A DNA stretch of 64,000 nt from Argentina anserina (Eukaryota > Streptophyta > Magnoliopsida > Rosales > Rosaceae), in assembly GCF_933775445.1 (NCBI RefSeq), contig NW_026089440.1, forward strand, positions 46,422 to 110,421. Reading direction: 5' to 3'. Below are positions 12,424 through 25,336 of the stretch, in pieces. Position 1 is the first letter of the stretch; each line of letters begins with the position of its first letter. The notes under the pieces were generated by a model, which was given only the letters and a program-made list of their open reading frames with translations, had not been told where the DNA came from and ran no database searches. Both the position numbers and the translations under genes were made by a program.

Positions 12424-15095
12424 TACTCAAACGAGAATTGAAAAGATACTCAAATTGCAATAGTAAACATACACAAACGATAGAAAGATACTCAGTTTGA
12501 AAGAAACACATGCCCACACTGGAAACACTTTCAAATTCAAGAAAAACTCGCATCGAAAGCCGTTCAGAAAGATACTCAAACGGGAATTGAAAAGATACTC
12601 AAATTGCAATAGTAAACATACTCAAACGATAGAAAGATACTCAGTTTGAAAGAAACACACGCCCACACTGGAAACACTCTCAAATTGAAGAAAAACTCGC
12701 ATCGAAAGCCGTTCAGAAAGATACTCAAACGAGAATTGAAAAGATACTCAAATTGCAATAGTAAACATACTCAAACGATAGAAAGATACTCAGTTTGAAA
12801 GAAACACACGCCCACACTGGAAACACTCTCAAATTCAAGAAAAACTAGCATCAGAAAACCTTACAGAAAGATACTCAAAACGAGAATTGAAAAGGTACTC
12901 AAATTGCAATAGTAAAAATACTCAAACGATAGAAAGATACTCAGTTTGAAAGAAACACACGCCCACACTGGAAATACTCTCAAATTAAAGAAAAACTCGC
13001 ATCGAAAGCCGTTCAGAAAGATACAAAAAACGAGAATTGAAAGGTACTCAAATTGCAATAGTAAACATACTCAAACGATAGAAAGATACTCAGTTTGAAA
13101 GAAAACACACGCCCACACTGGAAACACTTTCAAATTCAAGAAAAACTCGCATCGAAAGCCGTTCAGAAAGATACTCAAACGAGAATTGAAAAGATACTCA
13201 AATTGCAATAGTAAACATATTCAAACGATAGAAAGATACTCAGTTTGAAAGAAACACAACGCCCACACTGGAAACACTCTCAAATTCAAGACAAACACGC
13301 ATCAGAAAGCCTTACAGAAACATACTCAAAACGAGAATTGAAAAGATACTCAAAGTGCAATAGTAAACATACTCAAAACGATAGAAACATACTCAGTTTG
13401 AAAGAAAGACACGCCCACACTGGAAACACACTCAAATTTCAAGACAAACTAGCATCAGAAAACCTTACAGAAAGATACTCAAACGAGAATTGAAAAGTTA
13501 CTCAAATTGCAATAGTAAATATATTCAAACGATAGAAAGATACTCAGTTTGAAAGAAAACACACAACCACACTGGAAACACTCTCAAATTCAAGAAAAAC
13601 TCGCATCGAAAGCCGTTCAGAAAGATACTCAAACGAGAATTGAAAAGATACTCAAATTGCAATTAGTAAACATACTCAAACGATAGAAAGATACTCAGTT
13701 TGAAAGAAACACACGCCCACACTGGAAACACTCTCAAATTCAAGAAAAACTCGCATCGAAAGCCGTTCAGAAAGAGACTCAAACGAGAATTGAAAAGATA
13801 CTCAAATTGCAATAGTAAACATACTCAAACGATAGAAAGATACTCAGTTTGAAAGAAACACATGCCCACACTGGAAACACTTTCAAATTCAAGAAAAACT
13901 CGCATCGAAAGCCGTTCAGAAAGATACTCAAACGGGAATTGAAAAGATACTCAAATTGCAATAGTAAACATACTCAAACGATAGAAAGATACTCAGTTTG
14001 AAAGAAACACACGCCCACACTGGAAACACTCTCAAATTGAAGAAAAACTCGCATCGAAAGCCGTTCAGAAAGATACTCAAACGAGAATTGAAAAGATACT
14101 CAAATTGCAATAGTAAACATACTCAAACGATAGAAAGATACTCAGTTTGAAAGAAACACACGCCCACACTGGAAACACTCTCAAATTCAAGAAAAACTAG
14201 CATCAGAAAACCTTACAGAAAGATACTCAAACGAGAATTGAAAAGGTACTCAAATTGCAATAGTAAAAATACTCAAACGATAGAAAGATACTCAGTTTGA
14301 AAGAAACACACGCCCACACTGGAAACACTCTCAAATTAAAGAAAAACTCGCATCGAAAGCCGTTCAGAAAGATACTCAAACGAGAATTGAAAAGGTACTC
14401 AAATTGCAATAGTAAACATACTCAAACGATAGAAAGATACTCAGTTTGAAAGAAACACACGCCCACACTGGAAACACTTTCAAATTCAAGAAAAACTCGC
14501 ATCGAAAGCCGTTCAGAAAGATACTCAAACGAGAATTGAAAAGATACTCAAATTGCAATAGTAAACATATTCAAACGATAGAAAGATACTCAGTTTGAAA
14601 GAAACACACGCCCACACTGGAAACACTCTCAAATTCAAGACAAACACGCATCAGAAAGCCTTACAGAAACATACTCAAACGAGAATTGAAAAGATACTCA
14701 AAGTGCAATAGTAAACATACTCAAACGATAGAAACATACTCAGTTTGAAAGAAAGACACGCCCACACTGGAAACACACTCAAATTTCAAGACAAACTAGC
14801 ATCAGAAAACCTTACAGAAAGATACTCAAACGAGAATTGAAAAGTTACTCAAATTGCAATAGTAAATATATTCAAACGATAGAAAGATACTCAGTTTGAA
14901 AGAAACACACAACCACACTGGAAACACTCTCAAATTCAAGAAAAACTCGCATCGAAAGCCGTTCAGAAAGATACTCAAACGAGAATTGAAAAGATACTCA
15001 AATTGCAATAGTAAACATACTCAAACGATAGAAAGATACTCAGTTTGAAAGAAACACACGCCCACACTGGAAACACTCTCAAATTCAAGAAAAAC
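12424..15095 (+). repeat. 9-monomer duplication, about 1,352 bp offset, first copy indel-rich
   Basis: Roughly 12,427-13,745 matches 13,779-15,093. Private variants shared by both copies are CACATGCCC (12,508 and 13,860), ACGGGAATTG (12,581 and 13,933), CAAATTGAAG (12,680 and 14,032) and CACACAACCACAC (near 13,561 and 14,905). The first copy has about eight extra bases, mostly extra A, that the second lacks. Part of the block (CACATGCCC, CAAATTGAAG) also occurs at 9,594-10,190, 2,833 bp before the first copy. The copies diverge at about 13,750 and 15,093. Confidence 0.8.
12877..13775. other. Indel-dense patch 1
   Basis: About eight one-base insertions, mostly A, plus some substitutions fall within 900 bp: CTCAAAACGAG (12,877 and 13,329), ATACAAAAAACGAG (13,021), GAAAACACACG (13,099), CACAACGCCC (13,257), CTCAAAACGATAG (13,373), GAAAACACACAACC (13,556) and CAATTAGTAAAC (13,661). 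The duplicate copy at 14,230-15,090 lacks them. Confidence 0.8.
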
Positions 15096-16159
15096 TAGCA
15101 TCAGAAAACCTTACAGAAAGATACTCAAACGAGAATTGAAAAGGTACTCAAATTGCAATAGTAAAAATACTCAAACGATAGAAAGATACTCAGTTTGAAA
15201 GAAACACACGCCCACACTGGAAACACTATCAAATTAAAGAAAAACTCGCATCGAAAGCCGTTCAGAAAGATACTCAAACGAGAATTGAAAAGATACTCAA
15301 ATTGCAATAGTAAACATACTCAAACGATAGAAAGATACTCCGTTTTAAAGAAACACACGCCCACACTGGAAACACTCTCAAATTCAAGAAAAACTCGCAT
15401 CGAAAGCCGTTCAGAAAGATACTCAAACGAGAATTGAAAAGATACTCAAATTGCAATAGTAAACACACTCAAACGATAGAAAGATACTCAGTTTGAAAGA
15501 AACACATGTCCTCACTGGAAACACTCTCAAATTCAATAGAAACTCGCATCAGAAAGGCTTACAGAAAGATACTCAAACGAGAATTGAAAAGATACTCAAA
15601 TTGCAATAGTAAACATACTCAAACCATAGAAAGATACTCAGTTTGAAAGAAACACACGCCCACACTGGAAACACTCTCAAATTCAAGAAAAACTCGCATC
15701 GAAAGCCGTTCAGAAAGATACTCAAACGAGAATTGAAAAGGTACTCAAATTGCAATAGTAAACATACTCAAACGATAGAAAGATACTCAGTTTGAAAGAA
15801 ACACACGCCCACACTGGAAACACTTTCAAATTCAAGAAAAACTCGCATCGAAAGCCGTTCAGAAAGATACTCAAACGAGAATTGAAAAGATACTCAAATT
15901 GCAATAGTAAACATATTCAAACGATAGAAAGATACTCAGTTTGAAAGAAACACACGCCCACACTGGAAACACTCTCAAATTCAAGACAAACACGCATCAG
16001 AAAGCCTTACAGAAACATACTCAAACGAGAATTGAAAAGATACTCAAAGTGCAATAGTAAACATACTCAAACGATAGAAACATACTCAGTTTGAAAGAAA
16101 GACACGCCCACACTGGAAACACACTCAAATTTCAAGACAAACTAGCATCAGAAAACCTT

Positions 16160-17950
16160 ACAAAAGATACTCAAACGAGAATTGAAAAGTTACTCAAATT
16201 GCAATAGTAAATATATTCAAACGATAGAAAGATACTCAGTTTGAAAGAACCACACGCCCACACTGGAAACACTCTCAAATTCAAGAGAAACTCGCATCAG
16301 AAAGCCTTACAGAAACATACTCAAACGAGAATTGAAAAGATACTCAAAGTGCAATAGTAAACATACTCAAACGATAGAAAGATACTCAGTTTGAAAGAAA
16401 CACACTCCCACACTGGAAACACTCTCAAATTCAAGAAAAACTCGCATCGAAAGCCGTTCAGAAAGATACTCAAACGAGAATTGAAAAGATACTCAAATTG
16501 CAATAGTAAACATACTCAAACGATAGAAAGATACTCAGTTTGAGAGAAACACACGCCCACACTGGAAACACTCTCAAATTCAAGAAAAACTCGCATCGAA
16601 AGCCGTTCAGAAAGATACTCAAACGAGGATTGAAAAGATACTCAAATTGCAATAGTAAACATACTCAAACGATAGAAAGATACTCAGTTTGAAAGAACCA
16701 CACGCCCACACTGGAAACACTCTCAAATTCAAGAGAAACTCGCATCAGAAAGCCTTACAGAAACATACTCAAACGAGAATTGAAAAGATACTCAAAGTGC
16801 AATAGTAAACATACTCAAACGATAGAAAGATACTCAGTTTGAGAGAAACACACGCCCACACTGGAAACACTCTCAAATTCAAGAAAAACTCGCATCGAAA
16901 GCGTTCAGAAAGATACTCAAACGAGGATGAAAAGATACTCAAATTGCAAATAGTAAACATACTCAAACGATAGAAAGATACTCAGTTTGAAAGAACCACA
17001 CGCCCACACTGGAAACACTCTCAAATTCAAGAGAAACTCGCATCAGAAAGCCTTACAGAAACATACTCAAACGAGAATTGAAAAGATACTCAAAGTGCAA
17101 TAGTAACATACTCAAACGATAGAAAGATACTCAGTTTGAGAGAAACACACGCCCACACTGGAAACACTCTCAAATTCAAGAAAAACTCGCATCGAAAGCC
17201 GTTCAGAAAGATACTCAAACGAGAATTGAAAAGATACTCAAATTGCAATAGTAAACATACTCAAACGATAGAAAAGATACTCAGTTTGAAAGAAACACAC
17301 GCCCACACTGGAAACACTCTCAAATTCAAGAAAAACTCGCATCGAAAGCCGTTCAGAAAGATACTCAAACGAGGATCAAAAGATACTCATATTGCAATAG
17401 TAAACATACTCAAACGATAGAAAGATACTCAGTTTGAAAAAAACACACGCCCAGCACTGGAAACACTCTCAAATTCAAGAAAAACTCGCATCGGAAAGCC
17501 GTTCAGAAAGATACTCAAACGAGGATTGAAAAGATACTCAAATTGCAATAGTAAACATACTCAACACGATAGAAGATACTCAGTTTGAAAGAACCACACG
17601 CCCACACTGGAAACACTCTCAAATTCAAGAGAAACTCGCATCAGAAAGCCTTACAGAAACATACTCAAACGAGAATTGAAAAGATACTCAAAGTGCAATA
17701 GTAAACATACTCAAACGATAGAAAGATACTCAGTTTGAAAGAAACACACGCCCACACTGGAAACACTCTCAAATTCAAGAAAAACTCGCATCGAAAGCCG
17801 TTCAGAAAGATACTCAAACGAGGATTGAAAAGATACTCAAATTGCAATAGTAAACATACTCAAACGATAGAAAGATACTCAGTTTGAAAGAAACACACGC
17901 CCACACTGGAAACACTCTCAAATTCAAGAAAAACTCGCATCGAAAGCGTT
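16160..17950. other. Indel-dense patch 2, at the L/R domain boundary
   Basis: About a dozen one-base changes in length: TTACAAAAGATAC (16,159), GAAAGCGTTCAG (16,898), GAGGATGAAAAG (16,924), GCAAATAGTAAAC (16,947), TAGTAACATAC (17,101), GATAGAAAAGATAC (17,267), GAGGATCAAAAG (17,371), CGCCCAGCACTGG (17,448), CATCGGAAAGCC (17,489), CTCAACACGATAGAAGATAC (17,561) and GAAAGCGTTCAG (17,942). Confidence 0.8.
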
Positions 17951-18116
17951 CAGAAAGATACTCAAACGAGGATTCAAAAGATACTCATATTGCAATAGTA
18001 AACATACTCAAACGATAGAAAGATACTCAGTTTGAAAGAAACACACGCCCACACTGGAAACACTCTCAAATTCAAGAAAAACTCGCATCGAAAGCCGTTC
18101 AGAAAGATACTCAAAC

Positions 18117-19120
18117 GAGGATTCAAAAGATACTCATATTGCAATAGTAAACATACTCAAACGATAGAAAGATACTCAGTTTGAAAAAAACACACGCCCG
18201 CACTGGAAACACTCTCAAATTCAAGAAAAACTCGCATCGAAAGCCGTTCAGAAAGATACTGAAACGAGAATTGAAAAGATACTCAAATTGCAATAGTAAA
18301 CATACTCAAACGATAGAAAGATACTCAGTTTGAAAGAAACACACGCCCCCACTGGAAACACTCTCAAATTCAAGAAAAACTCGCATCGAAAGCCGTTCAG
18401 AAAGATACTCAAACGAGGATTCAAAAGATACTCATATTGCAATAGTAAACATACTCAAACGATAGAAAGATACTCAGTTTGAAAAAAACACACGCCCGCA
18501 CTGGAAACACTCTCAAATTCAAGAAAAACTCGCATCGAAAGCCGTTCAGAAAGATACTCAAACGAGAATTGAAAAGATACTCAAATTGCAATAGTAAACA
18601 TACTCAAACGATAGAAAGATACTCAGTTTGAAAGAAACACACGCCCACACTGGAAACACTCTCAAATTCAAGAAAAACTGGCATCGAAAGCCGTTCAGAA
18701 AGATACTCAAACGAGGATTCAAAAGATACTCATATTGCAATAGTAAACATACTCAAACGATAGAAAGATACTCAGTTTGAAAAAAACACACGCCCGCACT
18801 GGAAACACTCTCAAATTCAAGAAAAACTCGCATCGAAAGCCGTTCAGAAAGATACTCAAACGAGAATTGAAAAGATACTCAAATTGCAATAGTAAACATA
18901 CTCAAACGATAGAAAGATACTCAGTTTGAAAGAAACACACGCCCACACTGGAAACACTCTCAAATTCAAGAAAAACTCGCATCGAAAGCCGTTCAGAAAG
19001 ATACTCAAACGAGGATTCAAAAGATACTCATATTGCAATAGTAAACATACTCAAACGATAGAAAGATACTCAGTTTGAAAAAAAACACACGCCCGCACTG
19101 GAAACACTCTCAAATTCAAG
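18117..19120 (+). repeat. Dimer higher-order repeat, 298 bp period
   Basis: GAGGATTC begins at 18,117, 18,415, 18,713 and 19,011, exactly two 149-bp units apart. CTCATATTGC follows each one, then TTTGAAAAAAAC and CGCCCGCACTGG, and the intervening unit carries GAGAATTG. A second short run of the same dimer is at 20,209 and 20,507. This is the shortest higher-order period seen in domain R. Confidence 0.88.
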
Positions 19121-21121
19121 AAAAACTCGCATCGAAAGCCGTTCAGAAAGATACTCAAACGAGGATTGAAAAGATACTCAAATTGCAATAGTAAACATAC
19201 TCAAACGATAGAAAGATACTCAGTTTGAAAGAACCACACGCCCACACTGGAAACACTCTCAAATTCAAGAGAAACTCGCATCAGAAAGCCTTACAGAAAC
19301 ATACTCAAACGAGAATTGAAAAGATACTCAAAGTGCAATAGTAAACATACTCAAACGATAGAAAGATACTCAGTTTGAAAGAAACACACGCCCACACTGG
19401 AAACACTCTCAAATTCAAGAGAAACTCGCATCAGAAAGCCTTACAGAAACATACTCAAACGAGAATTGAAAAGATACTCAAAGTGCAATAGTAAACATAC
19501 TCAAACGATAGAAAGATACTCAGTTTGAAAGAAACACACGCCCACACTGGAAACACTCTCAAATTCAAGAAAAACTCGCATCGAAAGCCGTTCAGAAAGA
19601 TACTCAAACGAGAATTGAAAAGATACTCAAATTGCAATAGTAAACATACTCAAACGATAGAAAGATACTCAGTTTGAAAGAAACACACGCCCACACTGGA
19701 AACACTCTCAAATTCAAGAAAAACTCGCATCGAAAGCCGTTCAGAAAGATATTCAAACGAGGATTGAAAAGATACTCAAATTGCAATAGTAAACATACTC
19801 AAACGATAGAAAGATACTCAGTTTGAAAGAACCACACGCCCACACTGGAAACACTCTCAAATTCAAGAGAAACTCGCATCAGAAAGCCTTACAGAAACAT
19901 ACTCAAACGAGAATTGAAAAGATACTCAAAGTGCAATAGTAAACATACTCAAACGATAGAAAGATACTCAGTTTGAGAGAAACACACGCCCACACTGGAA
20001 ACACTCTCAAATTCAAGAAAAACTCGCATCGAAAGCCGTTCAGAAAGATACTCAAACGAGAATTGAAAAGATACTCAAATTGCAATAGTAAACATACTCA
20101 AACGATAGAAAGATACTCAGTTTGAAAGAAACACACGCCCACACTGGAAACACTCTCAAATTCAAGAAAAACTCGCATCGAAAGCCGTTCAGAAAGATAC
20201 TCAAACGAGGATTCAAAAGATACTCATATTGCAATAGTAAACATACTCAAACGATAGAAAGATACTCAGTTTGAAAAAAACACACGCCCGCACTGGAAAC
20301 ACTCTCAAATTCAAGAAAAACTCGCATCGAAAGCCGTTCAGAAAGATACTCAAACGAGAATTGAAAAGATACTCAAATTGCAATAGTAAACATACTCACA
20401 CGATAGAAAGATACTCAGTTTGAAAGAAACACACGCCCACACTGGAAACACTCTCAAATTCAAGAAAAACTCGCATCGAAAGCCGTTCAGAAAGATACTC
20501 AAACGAGGATTCAAAAGATACTCATATTGCAATAGTAAACATACTCAAACGATAGAAAGATACACAGTTTGAAAAAAACACACGCCCGCACTGGAAACAC
20601 TCTCAAATTCAAGAAAAACTCGCATCGAAAGCCGTTCAGAAAGATACTCAAACGAGGATTGAAAAGATACTCAAATTGCAATAGTAAACATACTCAAACG
20701 ATAGAAAGATACTCAGTTTGAAAGAAACACACGCCCACACTGGAAACACTCTCAAATTCAAGAGAAACTCGCATCAGAAAGCCTTACAGAAACATACTGA
20801 AACGAGAATTGAAAAGATACTCAAAGTGCAATAGTAAACATACTCAAACGATAGAAAGATACTCAGTTTGAAAGAAAGACACGCCCACACTGGAAACACT
20901 CTCAAAATCAAGAAAAACTCGCATCGAAAGCCGTTCAGAAAGATACTCAAACGAGAATTGAAAAGATACTCAAATTGCAATAGTAAACATACTCAAACGA
21001 TAGAAAGATACTCAGTTTGAAAGAAACACACGCCCACACTGGAAACACTCTCAAATTCAAGAAAAACTCGCATCGAAAGCCGTTCAGAAAGATACTCAAA
21101 CGAGAATTGAAAAGATACTCA

Positions 21122-21131
21122 AATTGCAATT
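21122..21131. other. Perfect 10-bp palindrome created by the GCAATTG variant
   Basis: Where a unit reads CAAATTGCAATTG instead of CAAATTGCAATAG, the central ten bases AATTGCAATT equal their own reverse complement. The usual form keeps only the inner TTGCAA. The variant recurs in many domain R units (for example near 22,476, 34,719, 41,121 and 62,151) but I did not see it in domain L. No function is implied. Confidence 0.75.
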
Positions 21132-21574
21132 GTAAACATACTCAAACGATAGAAAGATACTCAGTTTGAAAGAAACACACGCCCACACTGGAAACACTCT
21201 CAAAATCAAGAAAAACTCGCATCGAAAGCCGTTCAGAAAGATACTCAAACGAGGATTGAAAAGATACTCAAATTGCAATAGTAAACATACTCAAACGATA
21301 GAAAGATACTCAGTTTGAAAGAAACACACGCCCACACTGGAAACACTCTCAAATTCAAGAAAAACTCGCATCGAAAGCCGTTCAGAAAGATACTCAAACG
21401 AGGATTCAAAAGATACTCATATTGCAATAGTAAACATACTCAAACGATAGAAAGATACTCAATTTGAAAGAAACACACGCCCACACTGGAAACACTCTCA
21501 AATTCAAGAAAAACTGGCATCGAAAGCCGTTCAGAAAGATACTCAAACGAGGATTCAAAAGATACTCATATTGC

Positions 21575-23700
21575 AATAGTAAACATACTCAAACGATAGA
21601 AAGATACTCAGTTTGAAAAAAACACACGCCCGCACTGGAAACACTCTCAAATTCAAGAAAAACTCGCATCGAAAGCCGTTCGGAAAGATACTCAAACGAG
21701 AATTGAAAAGATACTCAAATTGCAATAGTAAACATACTCAAACGATAGAAAGATACTCAGTTTGAAAGAAACACACGCCCACACTGGAAACACTCTCAAA
21801 TTCAAGAAAAACTCGCATCGAAAGCCGTTCAGAAAGATACTCAAACGAGGATTCAAAAGATACTCATATTGCAATAGTAAACATACTCAAATGATAGAAA
21901 GATACTCAGTTTGAAAAAAACACACGCCAGCACTGGAAACACTCTCAAATTCAAGAAAAACTCGCATCGAAAGCCGTTCAGAAAGATACTCAAACGAGGA
22001 TTGAAAAGATACTCAAATTGCAATAGTAAACATACTCAAACGATAGAAAGATACTCAGTTTGAAAGAACCACACGCCCACACTGGAAACACTCTCAAATT
22101 CAAGAGAAACTCGCATCAGAAAGCCTTACAGAAACATACTCAAACGAGAATTGAAACGATACTCAAAGTGCAATAGTAAACATACTCAAACGATAGAAAG
22201 ATACTCAGTTTGAAAGAAACACACGCCCACACTGGAAACACTCTCAAATTCAAGAAAAACTCGCATCGAAAGCCGTTCAGAAAGATACTCAAACGAGAAT
22301 TGAAAAGATACTCAAATTGCAATAGTAAACATACTCAAACGATAGAAAGATACTCAGTTTGAAAGAAACACACGCCCACACTGGAAACACTCTCAAAATC
22401 AAGAAAAACTCGCATCGAAAGCCGTTCAGAAAGATACTCTAACGAGAATTGAAAAGATACTCAAATTGCAATTGTAAACATACTCAAACGATAGAAAGAT
22501 ACTCAGTTTGAAAGAAACACACGCCCACACTGGAAACACTCTCAAATTCAAGAAAAACTCGCATCAGAAATTCCTACAGAAACATACTCAAACGAGAATT
22601 GAAAAGATACTCAAAGTGCAATAGTAAACATACTCAAACGATAGAAAGATACTCAGTTTGAAAAAAACACACGCCCGCACTGGAAACACTCTCAAATTCA
22701 AGAAAAACTCGCATCGAAAGCCGTTCGGAAAGATACTCAAACGAGAATTGAAAAGATACTCAAATTGCAATAGTAAACATACTCAAACGATAGAAAGATA
22801 CTCAGTTTGAAAGAAACACACGCCCACACTGGAAACACTCTCAAATTCAAGAAAAACTCGCATCGAAAGCCGTTCAGAAAGATACTCAAACGAGGATTCA
22901 AAAGATACTCATATTGCAATAGTAAACATACTCAAATGATAGAAAGATACTCAGTTTGAAAAAAACACACGCCAGCACTGGAAACACTCTCAAATTCAAG
23001 AAAAACTCGCATCGAAAGCCGTTCAGAAAGATACTCAAACGAGGATTGAAAAGATACTCAAATTGCAATAGTAAACATACTCAAACGATAGAAAGATACT
23101 CAGTTTGAAAGAACCACACGCCCACACTGGAAACACTCTCAAATTCAAGAGAAACTCGCATCAGAAAGCCTTACAGAAACATACTCAAACGAGAATTGAA
23201 ACGATACTCAAAGTGCAATAGTAAACATACTCAAACGATAGAAAGATACTCAGTTTGAAAGAAACACACGCCCACACTGGAAACACTCTCAAATTCAAGA
23301 AAAACTCGCATCGAAAGCCGTTCAGAAAGATACTCAAACGAGAATTGAAAAGATACTCAAATTGCAATAGTAAACATACTCAAACGATAGAAAGATACTC
23401 AGTTTGAAAGAAACACACGCCCACACTGGAAACACTCTCAAAATCAAGAAAAACTCGCATCGAAAGCCGTTCAGAAAGATACTCTAACGAGAATTGAAAA
23501 GATACTCAAATTGCAATTGTAAACATACTCAAACGATAGAAAGATACTCAGTTTGAAAGAAACACACGCCCACACTGGAAACACTCTCAAATTCAAGAAA
23601 AACTCGCATCAGAAATTCCTACAGAAACATACTCAAACGAGAATTGAAAAGATACTCAAAGTGCAATAGTAAACATACTCAAACGATAGAAAGATACTCA
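21575..23700 (+). repeat. 7-monomer higher-order repeat, 1,045 bp period, two copies
   Basis: Copies at about 21,575-22,619 and 22,620-23,664 share rare variants at exactly 1,045 bp: CTCAAATGATAG near 21,886 and 22,931, ACGCCAGCACTGG near 21,924 and 22,969, CAGAAATTCCTACAG near 22,566 and 23,611, and GTTCGGAAAG near 21,678 and 22,723. The unit is five of 149 bp and two of 150 bp. The match ends near 23,703, where TTTAAAAGAAAC replaces TTTGAAAAAAAC. Confidence 0.88.
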
Positions 23701-25336
23701 GTTTAAAAGAAACACACGCCCACACTGGAAACACTCTCAAATTCAAGAAAAACTCGCATCAGAAAGGCTTACAGAATGATACTCAAACGAGAATTGAAAA
23801 GATACTCAAAGTGCAATAGTAAACATACTCAAACGATAGAAAGATACTCAGTTTGAGAGAAACACACGCCCACACTGGAAACACTCTCAAAATCAAGAAA
23901 AACTCGCATCGAAAGCCGTTCAGAAAGATACTCAAACGAGAATTGAAAAGATACTCAAATTGCAATTGTAAACATACTCAAACGATAGAAAGATACTCAG
24001 TTTGAAAGAAACACACGCCCACACTGGAAACACTCTCAAATTCAAGAGAAACTCGCATCAGAAAGCCTTACAGAAACATACTCAAACGAGAATTGAAAAG
24101 ATACTCAAAGTGCAATAGTAAACATACTCAAACGATAGAAAGATACTCAGTTTGAGAGAAACACACGCCCACACTGGAAACACTCTCAAAATCAAGAAAA
24201 ACTCGCATCGAAAGCCGTTCAGAAAGATACTCAAACGAGAATTGAAAAGATACTCAAATTGCAATAGTAAACATACTCAAACGATAGAAAGTTACTCAGT
24301 TTGAAAGAAACACACGCCCACACTGGAAACACTCTCAAATTCAAGAGAAACTCGCATCAGAAAGCCTTACAGAAACATACTCAAACGAGAATTGAAAAGA
24401 TACTCAAAGTGCAATAGTAAACATACTCAAACGATAGAAAGATACTCAGTTTGAAAGAAACACACGCCCTCACTGGAAACACTCTCAAAATCAAGAACAA
24501 TTCGCATCGAAAGCCGTTCAGAAAGATACTCAAACGAGAATTGAAAAGATACTCAAATTGCAATAGTAAACATACTCAAACGATAGAAAGATACTCAGTT
24601 TGAAAGAAACACACGCCCACACTGGAAACACTCTCAAATTCAAGAAAAACTCGCATCGAAAGCCGTTCAGAAAGATACTCTAACGAGAATTGAAAAGATA
24701 CTCAAATTGCAATTGTAAACATACTCAAACGATAGAAAGATACTCAGTTTGAAAGAAACACACGCCCACACTGGAAACACTCTCAAATTCAAGAAAAACT
24801 CGCATCAGAAATTCTTACAGAAACATACTCAAACGAGAATTGAAAAGATACTCAAAGTGCAATAGTAAACATACTCAAACGATAGAAAGATACTCAGTTT
24901 AAAAGAAACACACGCCCACACTGGAAACACTCTCAAATTCAAGAAAAACTCGCATCAGAAAGGCTTACAGAATGATACTCAAACGAGAATTGAAAAGATA
25001 CTCAAAGTGCAATAGTAAACATACTCAAACGATAGAAAGATACTCAGTTTGAGAGAAACACACGCCCACACTGGAAACACTCTCAAAATCAAGAAAAACT
25101 CGCATCGAAAGCCGTTCAGAAAGATACTCAAACGAGAATTGAAAAGATACTCAAATTGCAATTGTAAACATACTCAAACGATAGAAAGATACTCAGTTTG
25201 AAAGAAACACACGCCCACACTGGAAACACTCTCAAATTCAAGAGAAACTCGCATCAGAAAGCCTTACAGAAACATACTGAAACGAGAATTGAAAAGATAC
25301 TCAAAGTGCAATAGTAAACATACTCAAACGATAGAA
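23440..25336 (+). repeat. 8-monomer higher-order repeat, 1,196 bp period, partial second copy
   Basis: The private variant CAGAATGATACTC occurs near 23,773 and 24,969, and CAGTTTAAAAGAAAC near 23,700 and 24,896, both 1,196 bp apart. The rare head ending near 23,620 also recurs near 24,816 with one base changed (TTCTTACAG for TTCCTACAG), so this block is linked to the preceding 7-monomer repeat. The second copy stops matching near 25,340. Confidence 0.8.

Larger units (their letters stand above)
1..16240 (+). repeat. Domain L: left variant family of the satellite
   Basis: Monomers here share variants that are scarce further right: AAAAGGTACTC, TAAAAATACTC, CACTTTCAAATTC, CATATTCAAACG, CAAATTAAAG and CTCCGTTTTAAAG. 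Markers of the right domain (GAACCACACG, CTCATATTGC, CGCCCGCAC, GCAATTGTAAAC) are absent or nearly so. The last clearly L-type unit is at about 16,135-16,240, with an ACTAGCATCAG head, AAAGTTACTC and TAAATATATTC. The domain contains 29-mer, 6-mer, 9-mer and trimer duplications described separately. The boundary is placed by marker switch and is uncertain by one or two monomers. Confidence 0.85.
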
